NCBI GenBank assembly: GCA_963920765.1
Contig: OY987246.1
Coordinates: 16,798,868-16,862,867, forward strand
DNA length: 64,000 nt
From: Ulota crispa
Taxonomy: Eukaryota > Streptophyta > Bryopsida > Orthotrichales > Orthotrichaceae
Direction of reading: 5' to 3'
Translations under genes and position numbers: made by a program
The notes under the pieces: generated by a model
What the model was told of the DNA's origin: nothing
Seen by the model: the letters and a program-made list of their open reading frames with translations, nothing else
The model's database searches: none
Shown here: in pieces, positions 23,897 through 35,462 of the stretch
How the letters are laid out: each line of letters starts with the position of its first letter
Numbering within the stretch: position 1 is the stretch's first letter

Positions 23897-25315
23897 CATT
23901 ACAGTGCCCTCCAACAAGTCCTCATACACCATGTTTTGCCTTAAAAAGAACTTTGCTAATTTGAAATGTAATTGGTATTTTTTTTGTTTTGAAGCATAGA
24001 AGTTTGATTCTTATGCAATCCAACCAAGCATATTAATTTTTGATTCATGAAAGCCAAAACCTCATTTTTGGTGAATAATTTGTATTAAATTCATGGTTTT
24101 ACGTGATAATTGATTAAAAAATATTGATGATAAATTTTTGAGCTTTAATTGCATGGGTATGTAGGAAACATTCATACGCACATCTTCTATGCTAAAAAGT
24201 ACCCCCTTAAGTAACAAAAATTTGATCTACAAAAATTTCAATATACCTTGTGATATGCTCAAATTTTGTAAAATATATATTTTTACATTTAACTAGCTTT
24301 TCATCAAATAAACATAATATCATGTTGAAAGGTACAAACTTAGTCACATTGTATGAATCAAATAGCAAAATTTAATTGTCATAGAGAAAAATCTATTAGC
24401 AAAGTTCTTTGAATGGCAAATGGGATGTATGAGGACTTGTTGGAGGGCACTCTACAGTTGGGTACAACAAAGACATGAACTGCCATTTTGAGGCTAGCTA
24501 ATTTTTTGGTGAAATGCCAAGTATAAGTGATACATTTTTTTCAAAAAAATCACCATGACATCCTTGGGTATCAATCCAACACGCCAAATATCAATTTCAA
24601 AAAAGGAAACTTCATTTGTGGCAAATTTTTTGAGTGATTTTGTTTTGTTTTACATGATATTTTATTAAAAACAATTGGTAATGAATTTTTGAGATTTGAT
24701 TTCATGGGTTCAAAGGAAACATCCATATGCACATCTTCCATGCTAAAAATCACCCCCTTAAGTAACAAAAATTTGATCAATAAAAGATTCAATGAAACTT
24801 GTGATAGGCCCAAATTTTGTAAAATACATATCTTTCATTTTTAACTAACTTTTCATCAAGTAAACAAGATATCATGATTGAAGATACAAACTTAGTCACA
24901 ATATTTGCGTTAAACAACAAAATCTGATTTTCATAAAATAAAACAAAAATTACAAAATTTGGGCCTATCATAAGTTTCATTGAATCTTTATTGATCAAAT
25001 TTATGTTACTTAAGGGGGTAATTTTTAGCATGGAAGATGTGCATATGGATGTTTCCTTTGAACCCATGAAATCAAATCTCAAAAATTCATTACCAATTGT
25101 TTTTAATAAAATATCATGTAAAACAAAACAAAATCACTCAAAAAATTCGCCACAAATGAAGTTTCCTTTTTTAAATTGATATTTGGCGTGTTGGATTGAT
25201 ACTCTGCAAGGATGTCATGGTGATTTTTTTGAAAAAAATGTATCACTTATACTTGACATTTCACCAAAAAATTAGCTAGCCTCAAAATGGCAGTTCATAT
25301 CTTTGTTGTACCCAA
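23897..25315. repeat. Nested inverted repeats (arms about 360 bp)
   Basis: The main arms are 24459-24822 and about 24955-25315. The left begins TTGGGTACAACAAAGACATG and the right ends with its near-complement TTGTTGTACCCAA. They keep high identity throughout, with a spacer of about 130 bp. A diverged direct copy of the left arm precedes it (about 24040-24420). An outer pair, 'GTGCCCTCCAACAAGTCCTC' near 23905 and its complement near 24430, encloses that copy. The same translated frame is open in both arms, which follows from their identity rather than proving coding. Confidence 0.75.
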
Positions 25316-26042
25316 TTGTACAACAATGTTTGGGAAAACTTTGAGCTTCCTTGATAAAAATCCTACATTTCTCAATTCCAACCAATTTTCTTAGTGCATG
25401 TACTAGATATTACCTGTATATTTATACTATAATAAGGCACTTTCCAAAAATCTAGCTGGTTTTATATGATTGATTCATATTACCACCAATTTTTGTGACA
25501 TTTCAATTTGTGTTCTTTCTATTGTTTTTGGTTCCCCACTAATTGATTCACAGTCAAAAACGAAAACACAAAATGTTTTGCATCACAAATGATAGTCTCA
25601 ACCAAATTTAGGGAGGTGTTTCAGTTACAAACAGAAAAGAAAAGAAAGGGAAAAAAAGAAGACTGGGTGACCCTTTGCATTAGCAGTTTGCACCAACGTT
25701 TGGGGAGAAATTTTGATTTCACCGGCTAGAATCTAACACTTTTATTTTCAACCAGTTGTTCACTGGATGGCACCGCTTATTTTCTATGGTTACACTGTAA
25801 TAAACATTATTTAAAATTTTGATGAAACTTGACCTATTTTAGCCGGTAGTTTCAAATTCCACCAAGTTTTTTGCAATTTGAACCGGCTGACAATACACTA
25901 AGAGCCTCCGCCCCCAGGTGCACATGCATGGCCCTTCACATGCTATACTTGGATGATAAATGCTCACGGCCCTCAAAACGTTCTCTTAACACTCAATTTG
26001 AGTGTGTCAAGCAATGGTCCTTGAAATTAAATCTAAGTTTAA

Positions 26043-26995
26043 ACTCTAAAGGACCAAGGGTGTTTTTTGAGAAAAAATCTCAGAAACTGCCAACTTTTAG
26101 TACATCGCCCAAATTGCATTTTTTTTTTTTTTTTTTTTTTTTTCTGAAAATCAACCATACAAAAGTGTATAAAACAAATAACTTGATGTGTGCAAAAAGA
26201 ATCAGCCCATTTGACTGCATAGATTGTAAGATTATAATGTTTGAAGTGAGAAGAATAATTTTTTTGCATTCCTACAAAACAAGGTCAACAAACTTTGAGC
26301 CTTCCTAGAGTAAATTTTTTACTCCACACAAAAAATGAACTTTTTGATCATTCACAAGTATATGATGTTAGGTCAACTCATGAAAATTTTCAAAAGAAAG
26401 TATAGAACTTAGCAAATTCTAAATTACCTTGCAATGCAAGGAGGTTAAATGAATTTGCAATACACTAGTCATCTTTTCATGATTTCTTGTGCACTAAGGA
26501 AGTCTTTTCTTGATATCTGAATGGCGGAAAGTTAGAGACAAACATTTGGAACATGTGGAAAAAAATCCAAGAGCTTTGGATTTATAAATTGAAAGATAAT
26601 AGCCAGGGCTTGAAGTTAGAGGATTTTTTTTTCCTTAAAATTGCCCAAACAAAGCTAACAAAAATTGACTCCTCTTAGGATGTGATTTGAGAGCTTCTTT
26701 TTTTTAGACAATTGTACGCCATGTTTTTTTAGTTATGTACAAATTTCAAAAGTTGATGAGAGTTTTAGCATGAGATTCTCCAAAGATGCTCAAATTGCCC
26801 AAGCTACCCAAAATCTTTATAGCATCATGACTTTTGAATTGGGCATTTGATTGGGGAAAAATTTACATTTTCACTTAGGGGATACATATTTCTACCTTGC
26901 GTAACAATTATGAGAACATCTAGTAAAAATTAACTCCATATGACCCTACCTGAGTTCTCAAGTGGTTGTTGAATGGACACTTGGTCTTTTAGGGG
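26043..26995 (+). mobile_element. TTAA-flanked element, copy 3
   Basis: TTAA at 26039-26042 and 26996-26999. The left end ACTCTAAAGGACCAAGGG and the right end, reading back CCCCTAAAAGACCAAGTGTC, fit the family. The early interior 'CAGAAACTGCCAACTTTTAG' matches other copies. A T-run (about 26119-26143) interrupts it. Length 953 bp, non-coding. Confidence 0.7.
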
Positions 26996-27244
26996 TTAAT
27001 GAGCCTACCTTCTTCTCCTCTTGATGATTGGTCAAATAACTATTTGTGGGGCCAAATGAGTATTTGTGAAGCGCACTTGAAGAGCAAGGATGGGGCTAGG
27101 TGTTTTTTTTGATACTTTACATGAACAACAAAATGCAATGTGCCCTCTAAGGTAAAGATAATTTTTAGAGGGACCAAAGTACATTTGCTAAAACTGAGTT
27201 TGCAAACTTGAAATTTGGCATTAAAACGCTAGAAAAAAAAAAAA

Positions 27245-27662
27245 GGAATTGATATGTGCACACTAGGGGGTTGATATTTGCACACCCCCTTAGGAGGTAA
27301 ATTATAGATTTCTACCATCAAAAAGCTGAACTTGAGAACTTTGATTTTAGATTTGGACTAAGAGACCCATGATTTAGTATGGAACCATAAAAAATGTTGC
27401 AATTGAACAACACTCAATGAAAAAGATTATCTTTTTTTACAAACAAAAGTAAAATTAACACTTTTCCCCCTAGTTAAGCTTTTTCATTGAGTATTGTTCA
27501 ATTGCAACCTTTTTTTTATGGTTCTAGATTAAATCATGGGTCTCTAAGTCCAAATCTGAATTCAAAATTCTCCAATTCAGCTTTTCAATGGTAGAAGTCT
27601 ATAATTTACCTCCTAGGGGGGTGTGCAAATATCAACCCTCCAGTGTGCACATATCAATTCCC
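27245..27662. mobile_element. Foldback element with long arms
   Basis: The left arm starts GGAATTGATATGTGCACACT and the right arm reads back GGGAATTGATATGTGCACAC. The arms match for about 180 bp around a central spacer near 27420-27475. Both flanks carry A-rich tracts, and target duplication is uncertain. Confidence 0.7.
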
Positions 27663-27723
27663 AAAAAAAAAAAAAACCTTGAAGTGGGGGACAAGAATTT
27701 TGAGGACTCTCCAAAAGCAAATA

Positions 27724-28037
27724 AGGTATGTACACCCATAAGCGTTAGTGTCCTCATAACCGTCACCTCTAAAATCTTGGAAAATTTGTGGAAGTGAATA
27801 GATGTCATGACGAGGATGTACAACATGTGAACATGAAAACTTGAAAGTGGTTATGGGTGCAATGGCAGTTTGCTATTTAAAAATTCACAACTTATTCTCA
27901 CCGTATCCAAATAATAAATTCAAAAGTGCAAACTCATTGTTTTTCTGTTCCTAATAGGATCTTATAATTTGCTAGCTGCTTTTTGATACTCATCATGTTC
28001 AAAACCCTTAGTTTGACACTTATGGGTGTACATACCT
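27724..28037 (-). mobile_element. TA-flanked element B, second copy
   Basis: TA at 27722-27723 and 28038-28039. The ends AGGTATGTACACCCATAAG and the right end reading back AGGTATGTACACCCATAAG are identical over 19 bases. The interior is the inverse of element B at 19411. It ends about 130 bp upstream of the TPR gene start, so it lies in the probable promoter. Confidence 0.75.
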
Positions 28038-28168
28038 TAGAAGCACTTAGCGCGTGAAGGATTGTGTGCAAGGGTGCGGATGCTCTAATAATGCCGGTTC
28101 TCTCAGGAGATTAGTTTGCACGCTGCTGCTGCTATTGCCCGATTGCCGTTGCTGCGAGGGAGCCAGCT

Positions 28169-31100
28169 ATGGCGACGCTTGCTCCCCTCGCGTCCATCCC
28201 CGCCTCCTCTGCCTCCCCTGCTTGCAAAGCTGCGAAGCCCACGAGCACCAAGCTACAACAAGTGGCCACTTCGTCGCCCGCATCGCTGTCTAAAACGAGG
28301 CGAGGTCTGCTGGTCCGCAGCGTGGGTGGCACCGCGGCTCTGTTCGTAGGATCCGCCGCAGCTGTGGCCGTGGTGGCTGCCGCTCGAGCTATGGCCACCT
28401 CCGGAGACGGACGCCAAGCTGCCATTCTGGCCACTCGCCGCGGCATGCAGCTCTTCGCTCAGGTCCCCCCCTTCAATTCAACTCCCCTTTCCAAAATTTA
28501 CTACATATTTCCATTGATCGCCCATTTCCTTTTTCTCCGCGCATGAATTGAACACCAACTACGTCGAATTGCAAAGGAATTTTATCATAATCACTACGTC
28601 GAATGAATTTGACAAAAGTTTTGTTCGTAGTTTAAAATTGGGTTCCTTCTTGTAAAACCATAGTCATATAATCATTGATCACAAAATCACAGCAATCTTT
28701 TCTTGGGTGACTAACTTTTTTCTCTCTAGAAAATAACTTTGGGCAAGTAAGGTAGAGGGCTCTAAAATGGAGCTGGCTCTAAAATGGTGCACTTCTAAGA
28801 GTGGCTGACATGTTTCTCTCTTATATCTACTACTGTCATTGATGAGTTAGTTGGGACTAGCTATAAAGCTAGTCCCAATTAACTCATCAATGACAGTAGT
28901 AGATATAAGAGAGGAACATGTCAGCCATTCCTAGAAGTGCACCATTTTAGAGCCCATTCCATTTTAGAGCCCTTTACCTTAGATGTGCATTGCTTAGAAG
29001 CCCAAAAAGTCACAAGACGTCATGATGCTTGAATCAGTTTTCTAAACATTTTTCTTTAAATTATATGAACTACAGTGCATGACACTTATAAGCAACAACT
29101 CCTGAATTAAAGCAGCCAGTCTAATGCTCTATCTAAAAAAGTTATTAACATTTTGAGATTACCAAGGTGAAGCTTGAGTTCTATTCTCCTTACTAATGGA
29201 ATTGCTTTTGAGTTAATGGGTATATATGTTTGGCTTTAGTATTTCTTGTTGCGATAATAGTTGTTGATTATAAGTATAGGTCTTAGAACAAAAGGGCCTA
29301 TTGATATAATTCTCGGAGTTCTTCTCGAATTTTTTTGCAAAATTCAGAAGTTAATCATCAGTAGTATTCCCAGAAAGTGGCAAGTTTGAATATTTGGTAA
29401 ACCATTTGAAACTTGGGGTATGCGGTCAATAGCATGTCTACTATAACCCTGATCTCGAAGTGTTAGAGGGTGTTCAAAGTCCTTTCTTTGGCATTTGGTA
29501 TTGGTTTTTTCAACGTCAAGTCCTGGATGAGAGTGAAATCTGCATGAGTAGGGAGATTTGGGAGGTATTGGTCTGAGAATTAATTAGGGTTGAGATGGTG
29601 GGCAATTGACAACAGGGCGATGTGAAGGGGTCCGTGGTGGAGTTCGACAAGGCGCTGGAGATGGATCCTCGGCAAAGACCATGTGGGGTACTTACTTTCT
29701 ATCAATGACTAGCAATGCCATGGTTGATGTCGCAATTCTTGCATTTCTCTACTAGATTTTGGGGGATAAAGCAGTGTTTTGGAACATGCAATAGCGATGT
29801 TGCTTCACTGGAACAACATTTTGTTCCCGTAATGATGCTAGATAAGGAGATTGTTGCATGACATAAACCCATCGCGGGGAAATGGATGAACTTGTGGATG
29901 AACAATCCGCCATCCCCAATTACACAAGTTTTTGTGTGTAGCACTTTCAAAACCCTAATTCTGCAAAAACTAAAGCCTTTTAAACAAACAAGAGATTTCC
30001 TTCCGGTGGTGGAACATGCAATAGCAACATTTTGCTTCACCTTTTTGGGAGCACGTTATGAAAGAACATTCAAATTAGACAAGTTAGTACATGAATAACG
30101 TTGAAATCAACGGTCCTTTTAATATTAGAAACAAACTTTTTGTAATTCCTTTCAAAACGGACAACTCATTGAGTGTTTTGATTTTGAAATGAAAACTACT
30201 TGTTATAATACCAACGTTATTGGTGATATTAGAGGTGGTGAAATCTAGTAGGGATTGTAGCTCAGTTGGCACTTTGATTTTGCTCTAAATTGCGGTGTGC
30301 ATTACTCGGGTTGCAGATTTATGGCAACGAGGTCTTTCTCTTTACTACTTAAACAGGTACTACTGGAAATAACCCTTGTTTTCTGAACATCATTGGGTCT
30401 GTCTTCTTAGAAACTACTATAGGAAAGTATACTTTTTGTTGAACTCTTAGCTTTTCTGAGTCTAGTGTGTAATTCTCATCTCTCATACAGTGATGCTTGG
30501 ATAAGATCAACCTTTGTAAGAGAAATGTTTGGATAGTGTCAAGGTCCCACTCTTTTTTTTGTGTTTTAGGGCCAATTAAATGAATCCTTTGTTTACGGTC
30601 AATGCTTGGATGTGGTCAACATTTTTTACTCGCCCCAAAGCATTGACCCTATTCGAGCATTTGTACTGGCCTTTTTTCCCTTTACACGGTTAAAAATGCA
30701 CACAAGGAATGGAACTCCTTTTTGTGGCTTTCGACTGTTCTGCTTTGAGTAGTTTCCTCCATTAGAATGATTTATTGTTCGATTGTTGTTTCATTTGTCA
30801 ATTTTGTTCTTTTCATTGCACTGAAATACATGTTTTCAGGTTCTCATATGAGCAAGTAAAATATTTTGTTGAAGTTTGAAATAGTAGGGTCTTAATTTAT
30901 GAGCCTTGACTAACTTTCCTCAACTATGCTCTCCTTGAATAATCTCTCCTTGACTACTACCCTTCCTTGAACTATAAGTATTGCACATACAAGGCATATC
31001 AAGGAATTATTTTTTATTGTATTAGAACTAAGAAAAACTTCATTTTGTGTTCAAGTTTCACTTTACTCTTTTTCCCACAGAATTGGTTTTCTACCTTAAC

Positions 31101-34100
31101 AATAATTGCTTATGAATAATTAGTTTTAACCTATTTCTTCCTTCAATTAAAATGGAGCTGCTTAGTATTTGATGCTGCTCTGATTAAACTGATATTAATT
31201 CTTGTTTATCGTTGATCCTGTTTGTTTGCATTGCAGATTTGAAGAAGGGGCTACACAATTTCGAGATGATGTTGCAGTGAATCCCAATGATACCGAGGAG
31301 GCAAGCTGTTTTCAAAATGAAAATTAAAGTAACTGATTTAATTTATAGTATACATGCTTAAAATTGTGTAAATGAAGACCTTGCATATTATTTTGAAGAC
31401 TCGTTGAGTTTGCTTTTTAAGTGTATCTGTTTGGTTATTCTTCTTAGTATTGTTATTGTGCTAAGTATCCTTACCCTCCTTGACATGTTTGTTGTTGATA
31501 TTTGGGTTCAGTCAATCTGGTGCTTTCTTTGTGAGGCTCAGCTGCATGGACCAGAAAAAGCTCGAACAAGATTTCTAGAGGTGAATTTTTTGTGCCTATT
31601 TTACCTAATTCTAGGGGTGGACTACAATGAATCAAGTGCAACTTTCTTAATATAAGATGATTTAAATGAATCATGTGCAAATCTTTTAATATTAGGCGTT
31701 TTAAAAATAGATACCTATTTTGTATAATTTTGTTGGGATTTTGAACTTAGTAGGGTAAACTACAATAAGTCAACTACAATAAGTTTTTATAAGCAGCATC
31801 TCGAAAATTTTGTAAAGCTTTGGCAAACATTCAAATAAGAACACTAATTTCTGAGATTGCACTATTTTGTAGGTTGGACGAGACAGCAGGCCTGTCATGC
31901 GGGCTGCCTACGAGTTATTCAGAGATGGAGGTGAAACCAAAGAGGTAAGTTTTACTCCCTCTGTCCCAATATAAAGCTCCAAACTAGGCATAGTTCTTGT
32001 CCCACTAAAAAGCTCCCTTTTGCTAATTTCAATTGTTGAAAAAGCGTTTGCCATGTTCAATGATCCCATGGAGGCAAGTTAAGCAATTAAAGAGCATTCC
32101 TCTCCTAACAAGCTTGGCCTTGCCCATATGAAGTACCATTGTTGCTACAAATCTTTAAATCGTCAATAATGAGGAGCTAGCAACATGTACAAATATGGTA
32201 CTTTTTGCATGAAATTTAGGTGCCCAAACGATAACATCAAAGCTAGAGATTTTGCACACATTTGGTAGATGGTATATTGATTCTAGAATGCATGTGTCAT
32301 TAGCAAAAATATTAAAATAATGAGGAGCCAGTAGCCTTCACAAACTATGCACAAATTTGATACTTTTTGCATGGAATTTGGGTGTCTAAACAACAACATA
32401 AAAACTGGAGATTTTGCATGTATTTGGTAGGTGGTATATTGATTCTAGAATGCATTTGTCACGAGCATAATGACTAAAAATACAGCTAATCCCTCATGGA
32501 GAAGTTTTTTGGAGCTTTATTATGGGACAGAGGGAGTAGTATTTATAGTCATTTTTTGCAAGAGCTTGAAATACATGAGGAAAAGCTTAACATTTTAGAG
32601 CAATGTTGATGGCCCTCCTCTTTCACCATAGTTGCATTGTTGTGGTTGGCATTAACCATACTTACCTATTAGTTGGTTGAGTATTAACACTTTCATACTT
32701 GAACTTTAACTCTTAAACAACATGTAAGGATCATAGAAAGAATAAGAAGCAAATATAGAGGACTTGCATGAATGCATGATCAGTCACAATAAAGAAATAA
32801 GGGAAAATTTCATGGATACCCCTGAAGTTTGCAATATTTACACAGATACCCCTGCTTTTTCAGAAATTACACAAATACCCTTGGACCAAAATTTTCAGGC
32901 GTTTCCTTTGTTGTGCACGCCCCTTCCCTTCTTCCGATGTGCACACGTTGCTTCTTTTTTGTTTCATTACATTCCCTTCTTCAACATTGGTCATGAAGGA
33001 AGTACGAGCACAACAAATCAATGCCTAAAAATTATGGTTCAAGGGTATTTGTGCAATTTTTGAAAAAGCAGAGGTATCTATATAAATATTGCAAACTTTA
33101 GGAGTATCCATGAATTTTTCCCAAAAAATAACCATATGGAGAACCAATTCAAAAGTCATACTAGCAAGCATGGAAGATTTTAACATTGCAAATAAGTGCA
33201 TGAGATGACCCACATTGAATTGAACTAAACGACCTATGCTCAAGCTACCACAACTATGTAGTACTCTTGCAAAAAGAAAGATTTTGTGAACAACAAACCC
33301 TTCGGGGCTAAGTATGTTTTCAAGGGTTAAGTTATGAAATACTTCTGCACAAATAAAAAACCATGTCAAAGCTTTGAAGCATTTTGGATACCTTGAATTC
33401 TTTTGTGATTTTTCTTTGAATTAACAATTGAACCAAAAAGGTTTGCAATTCCTTTCAAGAATGTGCTACTAGTTCACTTTATTCTCTTGTTTTTTTCAAG
33501 AATGTGCTACTGTTTTTCGTTTTTTTCCCTCTTATTTGTTGGAGTGGTGAGATGCAGCTTTTGAATCTTTCAAGTGCAAATGCACATGATTTCTTCTATG
33601 CGTATCTATACGTGGGTTTGTATCATGAAGCAAAGGTATGAGGCTTTTATATCAGTTTTAGGATACTTGGTTTTATCTTTTTGTAATCATTTTCTTTTGC
33701 GCATTGAAACAAAACGATAAAAGCATCTCTTTGATTCATAGCGGTTTTTTTGTAATATTTTCTTAGGCCAATCAAAAGTTGAATCTTTATCTTGCATTGT
33801 AGAAAGAAACTGAAGCTGCCAAGGACGCTATGACTGCTGCAGTCTCAAGCCCCTATGGGTCTAGGTGAGCTTTTTTCTCTTTCCCTTCCCACCTAGTAAC
33901 TAGGAAAAAATTTATGGATACCCCTGAAGTTTGCCATATTTGTATAGATACATCTGGTTTTTTAGAAATTGTTTGGATCATAATTTTCAGGCATTTGTTC
34001 TATTGTGCATGTGGTGTTAAGGACGGTTAGTGATTGAAATTTAAACAATGTGTGGTGTGCTTGCTTTTGCAAAGAAATTAATGAATTATTAGAGGATTAG

Positions 34101-34421
34101 AGCGGCCCTAATGCAATCCCCTAAACGTTGTGACACCTTGCAAAATAGGTAGCAGTGTCAATCTCCATTAAGTAAAAGTGGTGAAGAAAGCAGTGGATGT
34201 GCTACGTGTGGTTGCATTAACAAATATTGTTGGTTGGGGGTGGCAGTAGCAAAAATTATAATGGCAATAAAAATACCTTAAAATAAAAGACAAGAGGTAT
34301 TAATATTGGCGTTTGTTTTTGAGTGGGTTGCAGGTCAGGGGACTACATGGCTACATTAGCTAAAGTTCATTGTGCATGTCGGGGTTGGCCTGTACAGGAG
34401 CCACTTAATACCATAGTGTAA
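28169..34421 (+). CDS. TPR-like protein with plastid-type N-terminal extension
   Basis: Nine exons: 28169-28462, 29616-29682, 30317-30356, 31237-31300, 31512-31580, 31873-31944, 33558-33635, 33803-33864 and 34334-34421. They splice in frame to 277 aa. Residues 1-45 are rich in Ala, Ser, Thr and basic residues like a chloroplast transit peptide, followed by an RR (44-45) and a hydrophobic Ala/Val segment (about 47-75). This suggests plastid and possibly thylakoid import. TPR-like helices follow (about 88-155, with RRGMQLFAQGDVKGSVVEFD, FDKALEMDP and WQRGLSLYYLNRFEEGATQF). A conserved tail contains NPNDTEESIWCFLCEAQLHG and RPVMRAAYELFRDGG. The family is conserved from algae to plants, but the function is not assigned here. 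Intron 4 appears to be GC-AG (GAG/GCAAGC). A Stowaway-like element and a Mutator-like MITE sit in intron 6. The first ATG was chosen because it opens the transit peptide. Confidence 0.87.
28750..28979. mobile_element. Near-perfect hairpin MITE in TPR intron 1
   Basis: The 230-bp element is almost wholly palindromic. The ends AGGTAGAGGGCTCTAAAATG and, read back, AGGTAAAGGGCTCTAAAATG continue inward through GACATGTT to a centre at ACTAGCTATAAAGCTAGT. TA flanks both ends (28748-28749, 28980-28981). It is related to the foldback at 340-573. If transcribed in the intron, it would fold into a long hairpin. Confidence 0.8.
31955..32536 (+). mobile_element. Stowaway-like (Tc1/mariner-type) element, copy 1, in TPR intron 6
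   Basis: TA at 31953-31954 and 32537-32538. The left end is CTCCCTCTGTCCCAATATAA and the right end reads back CTCCCTCTGTCCCATAATAA. The CTCCCTC-GTCCC end with TA duplication is the signature of plant Stowaway elements. At 582 bp it is longer than usual, and its interior holds two direct copies of a roughly 150-bp block ('GAATGCATGTGTCA', 'GAATGCATTTGTCA'). Confidence 0.85.
32801..33122 (+). mobile_element. Mutator-like MITE, copy 3, in TPR intron 6
   Basis: Starts GGGAAAATTTCATGGATACC, with the inverted partner at the right end. The flanks AAGAAATAA (32792-32800) and AAAAAATAA (33123-33131) match at 8 of 9 bases. It lies 265 bp downstream of the Stowaway-like copy in the same intron. Confidence 0.8.
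33903..34012 (+). mobile_element. Truncated Mutator-like MITE in TPR intron 8
   Basis: Only the left end is recognisable ('TTATGGATACCCCTGAAGTT' and on to 'ATAATTTTCAGGCATTTGTT'). Internal deletions are present and no right end was found. Confidence 0.6.
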
Positions 34422-35462
34422 TGAAGCCACGTAGGATTGTTGTGTATTTTTATTTAATAAAACATTCACCAATTAATCAGTTTTTCACTAACTCCATGTT
34501 GAAGACGTCTGAATGAGTTGGAAGCATCTCATTGGTCTATTAGTATACTAGAGAGGCACTTGTGGTCATGTCTTTGGCAATGTCACACCAATGAGAATTG
34601 GTCATGAGTTCAAATGTGGGCATTCGCAAGGTGCTTACCATCTTAATACATTCAACTATGGTGAGGGGCCAAGTGACCTTGTTGTCACATGAAGGTCTGA
34701 GAATTTATCGAAGGAGAGAACATGCTAATTCTTTATAGGGTCTACCTCCTAACCGAGGTACTAGGTACTGGCATCAAGGATAGAATTTGTCATCTATGTC
34801 CATGAGGCTTAGTTAGTTGAACCATTCCTTATGAGAAAAGATAATGAAATGCAAGCATGTCATTGGCCTATTCGAGCAAGTGAGTATCACATTAGAGCAA
34901 CAACAAGAAAGATGGAGAGTTTTTTTCATACTGGTACACTAGCACATGTTTTGTGCAATCTGAACGTATGTGGTTGCTATACAAGAGAACGTTTCTATAC
35001 TTGAGAGGTGCTATTTATCCTTACAACCTACTCCAAAGTTTTAGAAGGTTTTGGAAAAAGCAACAAAGGGATGGAGGGAACTGGAGGACATTTCTATACT
35101 GCAGAGGTGTCTTTTATCCTTACAACCTACCCAAAATTCTAAATGGTTTGGGAAAAGAGCACATAAAGAGGGGAAAAATTGGCTTGGTAAAGATAGATGG
35201 GTGTTAGTGCCTTTAGTATGACAAATTGCCTTTGTAACCAATACTAGTCATTTTAGTACCCAGTGAATGTAAAGGAGCCTGCAATGGTGAAAGAAGAGCC
35301 AGGTGCTGACGTGGCGGTTTCAAATTCCAAGCAAGCTCTAAACTTCCAGTGCCGGCTGAAGCCAACTGAAAGGACGATGCCATAACCGTCGTCTCTGGAA
35401 TCCTTGCAGCATTGCCATCACCACGGATACAGAAGCATGCAGGAGGGGTTGAGGCAGGAGCC
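34422..35462. other. Intergenic: TPR 3' end and RSPH9 upstream region
   Basis: An AATAAA at 34456-34461 lies 35 bp after the TPR stop and could be its poly(A) signal. A diverged tandem pair of about 100 bp ('CCTTACAACCTAC' near 35020 and 35120) follows. 35270-35462 is GC-richer and probably includes the RSPH9 promoter and 5' leader. Confidence 0.5.

Noticed and set aside
24571..25179. Matching open frames in the two inverted-repeat arms taken as a duplicated gene
   Set aside because: The match follows from arm identity. The frames are short, lack a known domain and have no splice or start context.
30252..30325. tRNA-like sequence GGGATTGTAGCTCAGTTGGC in TPR intron 2, resembling organellar tRNA-Asp
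   Set aside because: It has an A-box-like D arm only. No anticodon stem, B box or 3' acceptor match follows, and the region runs into the exon 3 acceptor. Probably coincidence or a decayed fragment.
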